NCBI GenBank assembly: GCA_030645615.1
Contig: JAUSNB010000005.1
Coordinates: 120,726-184,725, forward strand
Length of the DNA stretch: 64,000 bases
Origin: Actinomycetota bacterium
GTDB lineage: Bacteria; Actinomycetota; Actinomycetes; S36-B12
Direction of reading: 5' to 3'
Every line of letters begins with the position of its first letter. The first letter of the stretch is position 1. This document shows, in pieces, positions 49,773-60,086 of this stretch. Made by a program: the position numbers and the translations under genes. The notes below the pieces were generated by a model. It saw nothing but the letters and a program-made list of their open reading frames with translations. It was not told the DNA's origin and searched no databases.

Positions 49773-50023
49773 GCGACGAAGTCCGCCACCGCCATGTCCG
49801 GCTGACCTTCCCGCCAGGGCCGGCCACCGAGCCGGTGATCTACGAGATCGTCACCCGGTTCGGAGTGGTCCCCAACATCCGGCGGGCCGCGATCCACGAT
49901 CACTCCGGCTGGATGGTCCTGGACCTGGCCGGTCCCGACACCGACCTCGACGCCGCGATCGCGTACATGACCGGGCGCGGGGTGGACGTCGCCCGGGTCG
50001 AGGGCGACGTGATGGAGGGCTGA
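49769..50023 (+). CDS. NIL domain protein
   Basis: An 84-aa protein whose GTG overlaps the preceding stop as GTGA. RHVRLTFPPGPATEPVIYEIVTRFGVVPNIRRAAI and GPDTDLDAAIAYMTGRGVDVARVE match the small ferredoxin-like NIL domain found at the C-terminus of some ABC transporters, here as a stand-alone protein. It may sense a small ligand for the upstream membrane protein. Confidence 0.85.
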   Translation: MSDEVRHRHVRLTFPPGPATEPVIYEIVTRFGVVPNIRRAAIHDHSGWMVLDLAGPDTDLDAAIAYMTGRGVDVARVEGDVMEG

Positions 50024-50071
50024 GCGGGGCCTCGAGTCGCGAAGTCGGCCCGGCGCCGCGAGACTTGGGCC

Positions 50072-50308
50072 ATGAGCGCACAGAGCCCTGAAGCCGACGG
50101 CATCGTCACGATCACGCCCACAGAGAACGGCCCCTACGAGGTGGTCGGCGACGTGCGGATCGTCTCGCCGGACGGCACCGTCCTGCGCGAGACGGCCAAG
50201 GCCTACCTGTGCCGCTGCGGCCACTCGCAGAACAAGCCGTTCTGCGACAGCAGCCACCGCAGGATCGGCTGGACCGAGGTCAGCGATTCCGAGGACTCCG
50301 CCGAATAG
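50072..50308 (+). CDS. CDGSH-type iron-sulfur protein
   Basis: A 78-aa protein with the 3Cys-1His 2Fe-2S signature LCRCGHSQNKPFCDSSHRRIGW. Preceded by VVGDVRIVSPDGTVLRE, as in bacterial CDGSH proteins. Likely an electron-transfer or cluster-carrying protein. Confidence 0.92.
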   Translation: MSAQSPEADGIVTITPTENGPYEVVGDVRIVSPDGTVLRETAKAYLCRCGHSQNKPFCDSSHRRIGWTEVSDSEDSAE

Positions 50309-50312
50309 GCAC

Positions 50313-50378
50313 CCGCCGACCTTGAGGTTGGCGTCGCAGAATCAGCCCCGGAACCCCGCCAACCTCAAGGTCGGCGGG
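50313..50378. terminator. bidirectional terminator between CDGSH gene and moeZ
   Basis: CCGCCGACCTTGAGGTTGGC (50313-50332) pairs with GCCAACCTCAAGGTCGGCGG (50358-50377), 20 bp, across a 25-nt loop. Placed between convergent genes. Confidence 0.85.
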
Positions 50379-50380
50379 GT

Positions 50381-51571
50381 TCAGTACGAGGGCTTGTCCG
50401 GCTCGATCTGGCTGACCCACGCGACGATGCCGCCACCCACGTGGATGGCATCGGCGTAGCCGGCCCCCTTGACGACCGCGAGCGCCTCGGCCGACCGGCC
50501 GCCCACCTTGCAGTGCAGGACGATGCGCTTGTCGGCCGGCAGCCGCTCGAGCGCGGAGCCGTCCAGGAACTCCCCCTTCGGGATGAGGATGGCCCCGTCG
50601 ATGCTGACGATCTCGTACTCGTTCGGCTCCCGGACGTCGATGAGCACGAAGTCCTGCTCGCCGGCGTCGCGGGCGTCGAGCATCGCCTTGAGCTGCACCA
50701 CGGAGATCGTCGAGTCGCGGGCGGCCTCGGCCGCCTCCTCCGAGATCGTGCCGCAGAAGGCCTCGTAGTCGATGAGCTCGGTGACCGTGGGGTTCTCGCC
50801 GCACCCCGCGCAGTTCGGGTCCTTGCGGATCTTGACCTGTCGGTAGGTCATCTCCAGCGCGTCATAGACCATCAGCCGGCCGAGCAGGCTGTCGCCGATG
50901 CCGGTGAGCAGCTTGATCGCCTCGGTGACCTGGATGGACCCGATCGACGCGCACAGCACGCCCAGGACGCCGCCCTCCGCGCACGACGGCACCATTCCTG
51001 GCGGCGGGGGCTCGGGGTACAGGCAGCGATAGCACGGCCCGTGCTCCGCCCAGAACACGCTGGCCTGGCCGTCGAAGCGGTAGATCGAGCCCCACACGTA
51101 CGGCTTGTTCAGCAGCACGCATGCGTCATTGACCAGGTACCGCGTGGCGAAGTTGTCGGTGCCGTCCACGATGAGGTCGTACTGCGCGAACAGGTCCATG
51201 ACGTTGGACGAGTCGAGGCGCTCCTCGTGCAGGTTCACCGTGACGTGCGGGTTGATCTCCCGCACGCTGTCTCGGGCGCTCTGCGCCTTGGACCTGCCGA
51301 TGTCGCTCTGGCCATGGATGATCTGGCGCTGCAGGTTGCTCTCGTCGACGACGTCGAACTCGACGATGCCAAGGGTCCCGACTCCCGCAGCGGCGAGGTA
51401 CATCAGGGCCGGGCTGCCCAGGCCGCCTGCCCCCACGCACAGCACCTTGGCGTTCATGAGGCGCTTCTGCCCCGTCATGCCGACGTCCGGGATGATCATG
51501 TGCCGGCTGTAGCGGCGCACCTCGTCGACAGTGAGGGCCTCGGCGGGCTCGACCAGGGCGGGCAGTCTCAC
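50381..51571 (-). CDS. moeZ: adenylyltransferase/sulfurtransferase MoeZ
   Basis: A 396-aa protein. N-terminal MoeB/ThiF E1 domain: VLCVGAGGLGSPALMYLAAAG (ATP site), NLQRQIIHGQSDIGRSKA, CYRC and CAGC zinc ligands, CAEGGVLGVL. C-terminal rhodanese domain with active-site loop CKVGGRS. MoeZ activates sulfur-carrier proteins for molybdopterin, thiamine and cysteine synthesis. Equivalent of Rv3206c. Confidence 0.96.
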   Translation of the reverse strand: MRLPALVEPAEALTVDEVRRYSRHMIIPDVGMTGQKRLMNAKVLCVGAGGLGSPALMYLAAAGVGTLGIVEFDVVDESNLQRQIIHGQSDIGRSKAQSARDSVREINPHVTVNLHEERLDSSNVMDLFAQYDLIVDGTDNFATRYLVNDACVLLNKPYVWGSIYRFDGQASVFWAEHGPCYRCLYPEPPPPGMVPSCAEGGVLGVLCASIGSIQVTEAIKLLTGIGDSLLGRLMVYDALEMTYRQVKIRKDPNCAGCGENPTVTELIDYEAFCGTISEEAAEAARDSTISVVQLKAMLDARDAGEQDFVLIDVREPNEYEIVSIDGAILIPKGEFLDGSALERLPADKRIVLHCKVGGRSAEALAVVKGAGYADAIHVGGGIVAWVSQIEPDKPSY

Positions 51572-51697
51572 GGCGACTCCATGGATCTCGGGCTGGGACG
51601 CCGCTGTCGGCGCCGGTGCAGCAGGCTAACCGCCCGACCGGCAGGGGCATTCCCGGCCCCGGGCCACCTGCCAACCGTTCGCAGGGCGCCGCGGCCG

Positions 51698-54600
51698 CTA
51701 AGCCTGGCTGCCGAGCGTCGTCAGCCCCTGTGCGACGAGGTTGCGCAGGGCTCGCAGCGCGACGGACAGCGTGGCGAGGTCGGGGTCCTCCACGACCGCG
51801 ATCTCCTCGAGGGTGGCGCGTGCACGGGCGACCCCCGGGGCGTGCGCCTCCTCCCATGCCGCCAGCCGCTGAGTGGCCGGCATGTCGTCGGGCGTGGACT
51901 CGAGCACGCGCGCGGTGAGCCCGGCCACGACGGCGTACAGGTCGCTGCGCAGGGCCTGCCGGGCCAGGGCGTTCCACCGGTCGCCGCGGGGCAGGTCCGT
52001 GATGCGGACGAGCGTGCGATCGATGTCGTACCGCTCGGACACGGCGAAGTAGAGCGGGACTACCGAGTCGGCGGACTCGTCGGCCCGTCCGCAGACGTCG
52101 ACGATGTCGAGCAGCGCGTACACGTCGAGCGCCGCGGCAATCGTGCGCGACAGGCCCTCGGGCGCGCCCGCGGCCATGAAGCGCTGGACCAGCCGGTCGA
52201 AGCGTTCCCGCTCGTTGCCCAGCAGGTGTGCCGGCACGAGGTCGGCCCGGTCGGCCACGATGGAGCCGAACCGGTCGATCTCCCCCTGCACGTCAAGGGA
52301 GCCGCCGCGGGTGTTGAGGAACCACCGGGTGGCGCGGTCGAGCAGCCGCCGGTTCTCCAGGTGCAGCGCGCACTGGGCGGAGGTCGGGATCAGGTTGTCC
52401 TGCTCGTTGATGCGCTGCCAGATCTGCGGGATGCCGAAGATCGCCATCGACGCCCACGCGGCCCGCACCACCTCGACTGCGCTCGCCCCCGTCTCCTCCA
52501 TGGCCCGGAAGACGAACGTGACGCCGCCGATGTTCAGGAGCCGGTTGCACGTCACGGTGCTGACGATCTGCGCCCGCAGGGGGTGGCCGTCGAGCTCGGC
52601 GGCATGCCCATCCGCCAGCGCGGGCGGGAAGTAGGACCTCAGCAGGGAGCCGAAGTACGGCTCGTCGGCGACGCCGGAGGAGCTGAGCTGCTCGGTCAGC
52701 CAGATCTTGGCGTAGGCCAGGAGAACGGCCAGCTCGGGCGAGGTGAGTCCTTCACCGGCCAGCCGCCGGGTGCGCAGTTCCTCGTCGTCCGGCAGGAACT
52801 CCAGGGCGCGGTCGAGCAGCCCCTCCCGCTCGAGCTCACGGATCATGCGCTGGTGGACGGTGACGAGGCTCGTCGCGCCTGCCCGCGCGTTGCCCAGCAC
52901 GACGTTCTGCCCGTAGTTGTCCTCGAGCACCTGCGCGGCGACCTCGTCGGTCATGCTGGCCAGCAGGCCGTCACGTTCGGCCGCGGGAAGCTCGCCGCTG
53001 CGCACGAGCGCATCCAGCAGGATCTTGATGTTGACCTCGTGGTCGGACGTGTCCACGCCCGCTGAGTTGTCGATGGCGTCGGTGTTCAGCCGGACGCCGT
53101 GCCGTGCCGCCTCGACCCGGCCAAGCTGCGTCATGCCCAGGTTGCCGCCCTCGCCTACGACCCTGCACCGCAGGTCGTTCCCGTTGATGCGGATGCGGTC
53201 GTTCGCCTTGTCCCCGACGTCGATATTCGATTCGTTCTGCGCCTTGACGTAGGTGCCGATGCCGCCGTTCCACAGCAGGTCGACCGGCGCCCGCAGCGCC
53301 GCGCGGATGAGGTCGTCGGGCGTCAAGGACGCCACGTCGGACGGGATGCCGAGGGCCTGCGCCATGGGCGCGCCGATGGCGATCGACTTTGCCGAGCGCG
53401 GGAAGACCCCGCCCCCCGCCGAGATCATGGAGGCGTCATAGTCGGCCCAGGACGAGCGGGGCAGGTCGAACAGCCGGCGTCGCTCCGCGAAGGACGTGGC
53501 CGCGTCCGGATCAGGATCGATGAAGACATGCCGGTGGTCGAACGCGACCACGAGGCGGATGTGCTCGCTCAGCAGCATGCCATTGCCGAACACGTCGCCG
53601 CTCATGTCGCCGACGCCCGCGACCGTGAAGTCCTGCGCCTGGGTGTTGATGCCCAGCTCGCGGAAGTGCCGCTTGACCGACTCCCAGGCCCCCCGGGCCG
53701 TGATGCCCATCGCCTTGTGGTCGTAGCCCACCGACCCGCCGGAGGCGAACGCATCACCGAGCCAGAACCCGTAGTCGGCCGAGATCGCGTTGGCGATGTC
53801 GGAGAAGGTGGCCGTGCCCTTGTCCGCGGCGACCACGAGGTAGGTGTCGTCGCCGTCATGGCGCACGACGTCGGGCGGGGGGACCACCCGGCCGTCGACG
53901 AGGTTGTCCGTGATGTCGAGCAGCGACATGATGAACTCGCGGTAGGCCGACTTCCCCTCCGCCAGCCAGGCCTCGCGATCCACGCCCGGGTCCGGCAGCC
54001 GCTTGGCGTAGAAGCCGCCCTTGGCCCCGACGGGCACGATGACGGCGTTCTTGACCTCCTGCGCCTTGACCAGCCCGAGTACCTCGGTGCGGAAGTCCTC
54101 CTGCCGGTCACTCCAGCGCAGCCCGCCGCGCGCGACCGGTCCGAACCGCAGGTGCACCCCCTCGACCTGGGGCGAGTAGACCCAGATCTCGAACTGCGGG
54201 CGCGGCAGCGGCAGGTCCGGAACCATGCTCGGATCCAGCTTCACCGCGATGGACATGCGGTCGATGCCGTCATCGTCGACCTGGAAGAAGTTGGTCCGGA
54301 GGGTGGCCAGGATGAGCGCCAGGAAGGACCGCATGATCCGGTCCTGGTCCAGGCTCGCCACCGCGTTCAGCTCGACCTCGACCTCGGCAACGATGCGGCG
54401 CACGGTGACGTCCCGGTCGGGCTTGGCGCCCGGCGCGAAGCGGGTCTCGAAGAGCTCCACGAGCAGCCGCGTGATGCCCACGTTGGTGGCGGCCACCTCC
54501 TCAATGAACCGCTGGCTGAACGACGAGCCGACCTGCCGCAGGTACCGCGCGTAGGCGCGCATGATCAGCGCCTGCCGCCACCGCAGGCCGCCCTGGACGA

Positions 54601-56542
54601 TCAGGGCGTTGAAGCCGTCGACCTCGGAACGATCCGACCACGCGGACGCGAAGGCCTCCTCGAACCGCTCTGCGAGCGTCGACCGGCCGGGTATGTCCAG
54701 GTCGGGCAGCAGCATGCCGAAGTCAAGGATCCAGGCGGGTTCGCGCAACGATCGGGCGATCTCGTACGGGTACTCGTCGACGACATCGACGCCCATCGAC
54801 TGCAGGATCGGCAGGACTCGTGACAGCGGCATGGCCGGGCCGATCCTCGTGACCTTGAGCCGTAGGTCGCGCCTGGTGCCGTTGGGCGGCTCGTAGATCT
54901 CCAGGGACAGCTCCCCGGGCGCGAGCGCCTCGATGACGAGCGCATCATTGACGCCGCGCCCGGGCCCGAACGCCTCCTTGTACGCCTCCGGGAACGCGTG
55001 CGCGTACGTCCGGAGCACGGCCGTCGAGGCACCCTCGCCGACGCGTGCGACCAAGGCGGTGCCGAACTCGTCCTGCCAGCTGCGCGCCGATGCCGAGACC
55101 GCCGCCTCGAGGGCAGGAACGTCGACATCGGGCAGCCCTTGGCCCTCGGGTACCCGGATGACGAAGTGGACGCGGGCGAGCAGCGATTCGGACACGCGCA
55201 CGGTGTAGTCGACGGAGGAGCCCGCGAACGCCGACGTCAGCAACGCCTCGATGCGCCGCCGTACCGGCGTGGTGTACCGATCGCGGGGCAGGTACACCAG
55301 GCACGACATGAAGCGCCCGTAGTCGTCCGGGCGGAGGTAGAGCTTGGTGTGGCGGCGCTCCTGCAGGTGCAGGACCGAGGCAGCGATGCGCGCAAGGAGC
55401 TGGTCATGCACCTGGAAGAGCTCGTCGCGTGGGTACGTCTCGAGGAACTGCAGCAGGTCCTTGGCGTTGTGCGACCCGGCGACGAAGTCCAGGTCCCGCA
55501 GCACGGCCTCGTACTTGCGGCGCAGCACGGGGATGTCCAGGACGCTCTGCGTGTAGGCGCTCGACGAGAGCAGGCCGACGAACCTCCGCTCGCCGATGAC
55601 GTTGCCCTCGGCATCGAAGCTCTTGACCCCGACGTAATCGAGGTAGACCGAGCGGTGGACCGTGGACCGGGAGTTCGCCTTGGTGAGGATCAGCAGCTCT
55701 GGCGCCCGGGCCAGTTGCCGCACGGCCGGCGGGAGCACGGCGAAGCTGCGCGAGGTGGCCGACGGAGCCTGGGCGGCGTCGGCGCTGAGGATGCCCAGCC
55801 CGCTGCCCGGGACGGGGACCAGGGCGTCCTGCCCGTCCACCGTCTCGAGGAGGTACTCGCGGTAGCCGAGGAACGTCAGGTTGTCGTCGGCCAGCCACCG
55901 CAGCAGCGCGACACCCTCGCTCACCATGTCCGCGGGCAGCCCGCGCGGAGGCGTCGCTGCGATCTCCTCGGCCAGGATGATGGCGCGGCTGCGCATGGCC
56001 CGCCAGTCGCGCACCGCCACCCGCACGTCGCGCAGGACCACCCGGATCCGCTCCTCCAAGGAGGCGTCGCCGACCGCCTCGAAGTCGCGCTCAATCTCGA
56101 TCCACATCCACGACTCGGCCAGCGTGCCTTCGGGCCGCGCGTCATCGACATCGATGTCGAGGACCTCCAGCAAGGCACCGTCCGGGTCGCGCCTGACGAC
56201 CAGCTGCGGGTGCACGACCAGGTGCACCCCGCGCCCGGCCTCCGCTAGGGCGTTGGACACCGAGTCGACGAGGAACGGCATGTCGTCCGTGACGACCTCG
56301 AGCACGGACGACACGTCGGCCGTCCCATCCGGTGGCGCCTCCCGCACGACCGCTGCCCCCGGCGGCCGCATGGCGGCGAGGGCGAGGAGCGACCGCGCGT
56401 GGCCGAGGACGACCTCGACCGGCTGGCTGGGCAGGTCCTCCTCGGAGAGGTAGCGGTAGAAGCGGGTGCACAGGACGCGCTCGTTGGGGTCGGCGATCCG
56501 GTCCAGGGCCTGCCGGTCCACCCGGTCCAGGATTCCGGTCAC
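51698..56542 (-). CDS. gdh: NAD-specific glutamate dehydrogenase, 180-kDa class
   Basis: A 1614-aa protein, normal length for the class (Rv2476c, GDH of Streptomyces). An N-terminal regulatory region with ACT-like parts is followed by the dehydrogenase core: GPVARGGLRWSDRQEDFRTE, LVKAQEVKNAVIVPVGAKGGFY (substrate Lys), GNDLRCRVVGEGGNLGMTQLGR (NAD fold) and a C-terminal helical domain. It oxidatively deaminates glutamate to 2-oxoglutarate. Start ATG at 56540-56542. Confidence 0.96.
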   Translation of the reverse strand: MTGILDRVDRQALDRIADPNERVLCTRFYRYLSEEDLPSQPVEVVLGHARSLLALAAMRPPGAAVVREAPPDGTADVSSVLEVVTDDMPFLVDSVSNALAEAGRGVHLVVHPQLVVRRDPDGALLEVLDIDVDDARPEGTLAESWMWIEIERDFEAVGDASLEERIRVVLRDVRVAVRDWRAMRSRAIILAEEIAATPPRGLPADMVSEGVALLRWLADDNLTFLGYREYLLETVDGQDALVPVPGSGLGILSADAAQAPSATSRSFAVLPPAVRQLARAPELLILTKANSRSTVHRSVYLDYVGVKSFDAEGNVIGERRFVGLLSSSAYTQSVLDIPVLRRKYEAVLRDLDFVAGSHNAKDLLQFLETYPRDELFQVHDQLLARIAASVLHLQERRHTKLYLRPDDYGRFMSCLVYLPRDRYTTPVRRRIEALLTSAFAGSSVDYTVRVSESLLARVHFVIRVPEGQGLPDVDVPALEAAVSASARSWQDEFGTALVARVGEGASTAVLRTYAHAFPEAYKEAFGPGRGVNDALVIEALAPGELSLEIYEPPNGTRRDLRLKVTRIGPAMPLSRVLPILQSMGVDVVDEYPYEIARSLREPAWILDFGMLLPDLDIPGRSTLAERFEEAFASAWSDRSEVDGFNALIVQGGLRWRQALIMRAYARYLRQVGSSFSQRFIEEVAATNVGITRLLVELFETRFAPGAKPDRDVTVRRIVAEVEVELNAVASLDQDRIMRSFLALILATLRTNFFQVDDDGIDRMSIAVKLDPSMVPDLPLPRPQFEIWVYSPQVEGVHLRFGPVARGGLRWSDRQEDFRTEVLGLVKAQEVKNAVIVPVGAKGGFYAKRLPDPGVDREAWLAEGKSAYREFIMSLLDITDNLVDGRVVPPPDVVRHDGDDTYLVVAADKGTATFSDIANAISADYGFWLGDAFASGGSVGYDHKAMGITARGAWESVKRHFRELGINTQAQDFTVAGVGDMSGDVFGNGMLLSEHIRLVVAFDHRHVFIDPDPDAATSFAERRRLFDLPRSSWADYDASMISAGGGVFPRSAKSIAIGAPMAQALGIPSDVASLTPDDLIRAALRAPVDLLWNGGIGTYVKAQNESNIDVGDKANDRIRINGNDLRCRVVGEGGNLGMTQLGRVEAARHGVRLNTDAIDNSAGVDTSDHEVNIKILLDALVRSGELPAAERDGLLASMTDEVAAQVLEDNYGQNVVLGNARAGATSLVTVHQRMIRELEREGLLDRALEFLPDDEELRTRRLAGEGLTSPELAVLLAYAKIWLTEQLSSSGVADEPYFGSLLRSYFPPALADGHAAELDGHPLRAQIVSTVTCNRLLNIGGVTFVFRAMEETGASAVEVVRAAWASMAIFGIPQIWQRINEQDNLIPTSAQCALHLENRRLLDRATRWFLNTRGGSLDVQGEIDRFGSIVADRADLVPAHLLGNERERFDRLVQRFMAAGAPEGLSRTIAAALDVYALLDIVDVCGRADESADSVVPLYFAVSERYDIDRTLVRITDLPRGDRWNALARQALRSDLYAVVAGLTARVLESTPDDMPATQRLAAWEEAHAPGVARARATLEEIAVVEDPDLATLSVALRALRNLVAQGLTTLGSQA

Positions 56543-56665
56543 GTGATCGCCTCTTCACCTGACACCGCGCCAGCGGCGCGAGCCGCACGCCGTTGTGCAG
56601 GCCAGTGGCAACGCTATCCCCACGGGCACGACGACGGGCCGGTACGCCCATGCCAAGATGGCGGC

Positions 56666-57160
56666 GTGGCGACCTCCTTCCAGCATGAGCAGACCTTCCA
56701 GGCCGATCCGGCGGCCGTCATGGCGATGCTCAGGGATCCGGACTACATCCGCACCAAATGCGATCGCACCGGGTCGATGGACACGACCGTGTCGGTCGAG
56801 GACGGCCCAGATGGCGGCTGCGTCATCACCAGCGTGCGGGTACTGCCGGCCAAGCTGCCCTCGGCCGTCAAGAAGTTCGTGGGTGACACCATCACCGTCA
56901 CCGAGCGGCAGGAGTGGGCGGCACCGGGTCCGGATGGAACCGCATCAGCGGCGGGCACGGTCGAGTTCAGCGCACCGATGGCCTTCACCGCCACGATCAC
57001 GCTCGAAGCCGACGGGCCGGCAACCCGCGTGCGGACGGAGGGGTCCTTCAAGGCGTCCGTTCCGTTCGTCGGCGGAAGCATCGAAGGCACGGCCGCGGAC
57101 CTGACCCGCAAGTACCTCGAGGTGGAGCAGGCCGTCGGCAACGAGTGGCTGGCGGGCTGA
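56666..57160 (+). CDS. DUF2505 (START-like) protein
   Basis: A 164-aa protein from a GTG at 56666. FQHEQTFQADPAAVMAMLRDPDYIRTKC and VRTEGSFKASVPFVGGSIEGTAADLTRKYLEVEQ follow the DUF2505 pattern, a START/SRPBCC helix-grip fold likely to bind a hydrophobic ligand. Divergent from the dehydrogenase gene, 123 nt apart. Confidence 0.88.
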   Translation: MATSFQHEQTFQADPAAVMAMLRDPDYIRTKCDRTGSMDTTVSVEDGPDGGCVITSVRVLPAKLPSAVKKFVGDTITVTERQEWAAPGPDGTASAAGTVEFSAPMAFTATITLEADGPATRVRTEGSFKASVPFVGGSIEGTAADLTRKYLEVEQAVGNEWLAG

Positions 57161-57275
57161 ACCGCTCACCCCGTGTTCAGGCCAGCCGCGGTCCTACCCT
57201 TGACGTGAAGGCTGGCGACGTCCCGCGAGTGCCTGCCCGCTGATCTCGGCGCCTCCAGCGGGAGGGGGCAAGGCC

Positions 57276-59054
57276 ATGATCGCCACCCAGGTCCCACGGA
57301 AGGCCCACCAGTTCTCGTTCGGGCTGCTCGTCGCCCTTGTGGGCGGGGGGCTCATGGCGGCTGGTGGGCTCGCCGGGGTCGCGCACGCGGGTATCTCCGA
57401 CGGCACCCGCGACACCGCCTTCACCACGAGCACGGGAAGCGCCGCCGCTGAAGCAGGTACCACCGTCACGGCGATGCTGGTCCAGTCCGACCGCCGGATC
57501 CTCATCGGCGGAAGCTTCACGACGTGGGACGGCACCACCGTCAACCGCATCGTGCGCCTCAACTCCGACGGCACCCGCGACACCGCCTTCACCGCCAACG
57601 CCGGCACCGGGGTCGACAACGCACCGTTCGTGCTCACTGAACAGGCCGACGGCAAGATCCTGGTCGGCGGAGCCTTCTCGACGTGGAACGGCACCGCAGT
57701 CGGCCGCATCGTGCGCCTGAATTCGGACGGCACCCGCGACACCGACTTCACCGCCAACGCCGGCACCGCCGCCAGCAGCAACGTATACGCCATCACGGTG
57801 CAGACCGACGGCAAGATCCTCGTCGGCGGGCAGTTCGGCGTGTGGAACGGGACAGCCGTCGGCTTCATCGTGCGGCTCAATGCCGACGGCACCCGCGACA
57901 CCGCCTTCACCACCAACGCCGGCACCGCCGCCAATAACACCGTCTACGCGATCACCCTCCAGACCGACGGCAAGATCCTCGTCGGCGGGCAGCCGACAAC
58001 GTGGAACGGAACCACCGTGAACCGGCTCGTGCGCCTGAACTCCGACGGCACCCGCGACACCGCCTTCACGACCAGCGCCGGCACCGCCGCCAACAGCTCA
58101 GTCGGGACGATCAACGTCCAGGGCGACGGCAAGATCCTCGTCGGCGGTCTGTTCACGACGTGGAACGGAGTCACAGTCAACCGGCTTGTCCGACTGAACT
58201 CCGACGGCACCCGGGACACCGCCTTCACCACGCTCATCGGGACCGCGTCTGACAACAACATCAACGCGGTCGTCGTGCAGAGCGACGGCAAGATCCTCGT
58301 TGGCGGCAACTTCACCACCTGGAACGGCGCCACCGCCAACTACGTCGTGCGCATGTACGGGGACGGCACCCGCGACACGGGCTTCACCGCCTACAACGGC
58401 ATCGCCGCCGACGGCAACGTGTACGCAGCCGCCATGCAGGGCGACGGCAAGATCCTGCTCGGCGGCAGCTTCGCCACCTGGAACGGCACCACGGTGAACC
58501 GGGTCGTGCGGCTCGCCGAGGCCGCCGCGCCCACGCCATCCCCCACGCCCACGCTCGCGACGGAAGCAGCGCCGGCACCAGCACCCGCCCCGACGGCCAT
58601 GGTGGCGGTCATCGAGGAGACCCCGGCAACCGTGGAGGGTCCGCTGACTGCGGCACCGACGACACCGGACGTGCTTGCCGGCATCCCGGACAACCCATCC
58701 GTGCCGACGGTGCTAACCCCTGACTTCCTGCTGGTCGACCAGCAGGTGGCCGAGGCCACGAAGCCACGCGTGATGCAGAACCCGCCTACGGACCGGATGG
58801 GTCAGGCACCGCTGGTCCGCGCGACAACCGCGCGGCCGCTCGCTCTGGCCGCCTCGGGGCTGGTCGCGGGAACGGTTTACGAAGTACGGATCAAGGTGCG
58901 TGGCGTGTACGTGACCCTGGGCAGCACGGTTCCCGACGCCACCGGGGCAGCTCATCTACCGGTGTTCACGCCCACGCGCAGAGGGACCTACCCGGTCGCC
59001 ATCATCGACCCGGCGACCGACCGGGCGAGCTACGTCAAGATCAAGGTCGGCTGA
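57276..59054 (+). CDS. delta-60 repeat surface protein
   Basis: A 592-aa protein with signal peptide (LLVALVGGGLMAAGGLAGVAHA). Seven tandem repeats of about 47 residues, each with DGTRDTAFT, then DGKILVGGxFTTWNGT, RIVRLN, matching the delta-60 repeat that builds a beta-propeller. A Pro/Thr/Ala linker (APTPSPTPTLATEAAPAPAP) leads to an Ig-like C-terminal domain (VYEVRIKVRGVYVTLGSTVP). Probably secreted or wall-attached; ligand unknown. Confidence 0.9.
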   Translation: MIATQVPRKAHQFSFGLLVALVGGGLMAAGGLAGVAHAGISDGTRDTAFTTSTGSAAAEAGTTVTAMLVQSDRRILIGGSFTTWDGTTVNRIVRLNSDGTRDTAFTANAGTGVDNAPFVLTEQADGKILVGGAFSTWNGTAVGRIVRLNSDGTRDTDFTANAGTAASSNVYAITVQTDGKILVGGQFGVWNGTAVGFIVRLNADGTRDTAFTTNAGTAANNTVYAITLQTDGKILVGGQPTTWNGTTVNRLVRLNSDGTRDTAFTTSAGTAANSSVGTINVQGDGKILVGGLFTTWNGVTVNRLVRLNSDGTRDTAFTTLIGTASDNNINAVVVQSDGKILVGGNFTTWNGATANYVVRMYGDGTRDTGFTAYNGIAADGNVYAAAMQGDGKILLGGSFATWNGTTVNRVVRLAEAAAPTPSPTPTLATEAAPAPAPAPTAMVAVIEETPATVEGPLTAAPTTPDVLAGIPDNPSVPTVLTPDFLLVDQQVAEATKPRVMQNPPTDRMGQAPLVRATTARPLALAASGLVAGTVYEVRIKVRGVYVTLGSTVPDATGAAHLPVFTPTRRGTYPVAIIDPATDRASYVKIKVG

Positions 59055-59078
59055 CCTGTTCGCAGCGGGCGGAGCCGC

Positions 59079-60086
59079 TCAGCCCGCTGCAGCCACGGCG
59101 TCCGAGGCCTGCCAGGCCGCCAATGACGTGCGCAGCGATGTCTCGAGCACATGCTGCCGGCGCGTGGAGTCCATGAGGTTCGCCCCGATGGCCGCGAGGT
59201 CCTCCGGGCCGGGGCCGAGCATCCGGACGGTCACGCCCGCTGCACGCAGCACGGCGGCCTCGGCGCGCGCGGTCTTGGTCACCTCGGCGCGCCAGCGACG
59301 CTCCAGTCGCGCAGCGACCCCGGTGGGTCGGTCCATGGCGAACGACACCATGGGGGCGATGACGTAGACCTCGTCGAGGCCGGCATGCGCCACGACGTCG
59401 ATCGACGTCGCCGAGACTGCGCCACCGTCGACGTACGTGTGCCCGTTGATGACCACGGGCTGGAACCAGCCGGGGATGGCGCAAGACGCCATGACCGCAC
59501 TGGCGAGCGGCGCCACGGGCGCGCCGGGGCGGCCGAACACGATCCGACGGCCGTCCTCGTAGTCCATGGCGACGACCCAGATGCCGCGGTGCGGCGACCA
59601 CTCGCCCATGGGGGTGAAGGCGTCGATGAGGTGCCCGACGCGGTCGAGCGATCTCGTGCCCTCCGGCATGAAGGCGCTGAGGACCGCGGTGGGCGGGAGC
59701 TGCCGCAGGTTGCGCAGGCTCGTGCCGATCAAGCGCGGGGATCCGGGGCCGAGCAACCGGGGCATTCCGGGCCGCTTGCCACCGGTGGCCGATTCGGCGT
59801 TGAAGGCGTAGCCAGCGAGCGGCCCGTCGGTGACCATGTCCCCCGCATAGGACTGCCGCAGCTGGGGCACCCGGACTCCGCCGCCGATGAGGGCGGCCAG
59901 AACCGACCCCGCAGACGTACCCACGATGACGTCGGCCTCCGCGACGACGAAGCCGTACTGCTCCTCGAGCGCGGCAAGTGCGCCCACGGCCCACGTGCCG
60001 CCGAGTACGCCGCCACCACCCAGAACCAGGCCGCGTCGCGGACGCCGATAGGGCGTGGGGCCTGGGTCGGCCGCCGGCTGGCTCAC
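59079..60086 (-). CDS. patatin-like phospholipase
   Basis: A 335-aa protein. RGLVLGGGGVLGGTWAVGAL (oxyanion Gly loop), VIVGTSAGSVLAALIGGG (nucleophile Ser) and YVDGGAVSATSIDV (catalytic Asp) define the Ser-Asp dyad. Likely a lipid acyl hydrolase. Its start overlaps the stop of the WS/DGAT-like gene by 4 nt, so a neutral-lipid synthesis enzyme and a lipase are coupled. Confidence 0.92.
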   Translation of the reverse strand: MSQPAADPGPTPYRRPRRGLVLGGGGVLGGTWAVGALAALEEQYGFVVAEADVIVGTSAGSVLAALIGGGVRVPQLRQSYAGDMVTDGPLAGYAFNAESATGGKRPGMPRLLGPGSPRLIGTSLRNLRQLPPTAVLSAFMPEGTRSLDRVGHLIDAFTPMGEWSPHRGIWVVAMDYEDGRRIVFGRPGAPVAPLASAVMASCAIPGWFQPVVINGHTYVDGGAVSATSIDVVAHAGLDEVYVIAPMVSFAMDRPTGVAARLERRWRAEVTKTARAEAAVLRAAGVTVRMLGPGPEDLAAIGANLMDSTRRQHVLETSLRTSLAAWQASDAVAAAG

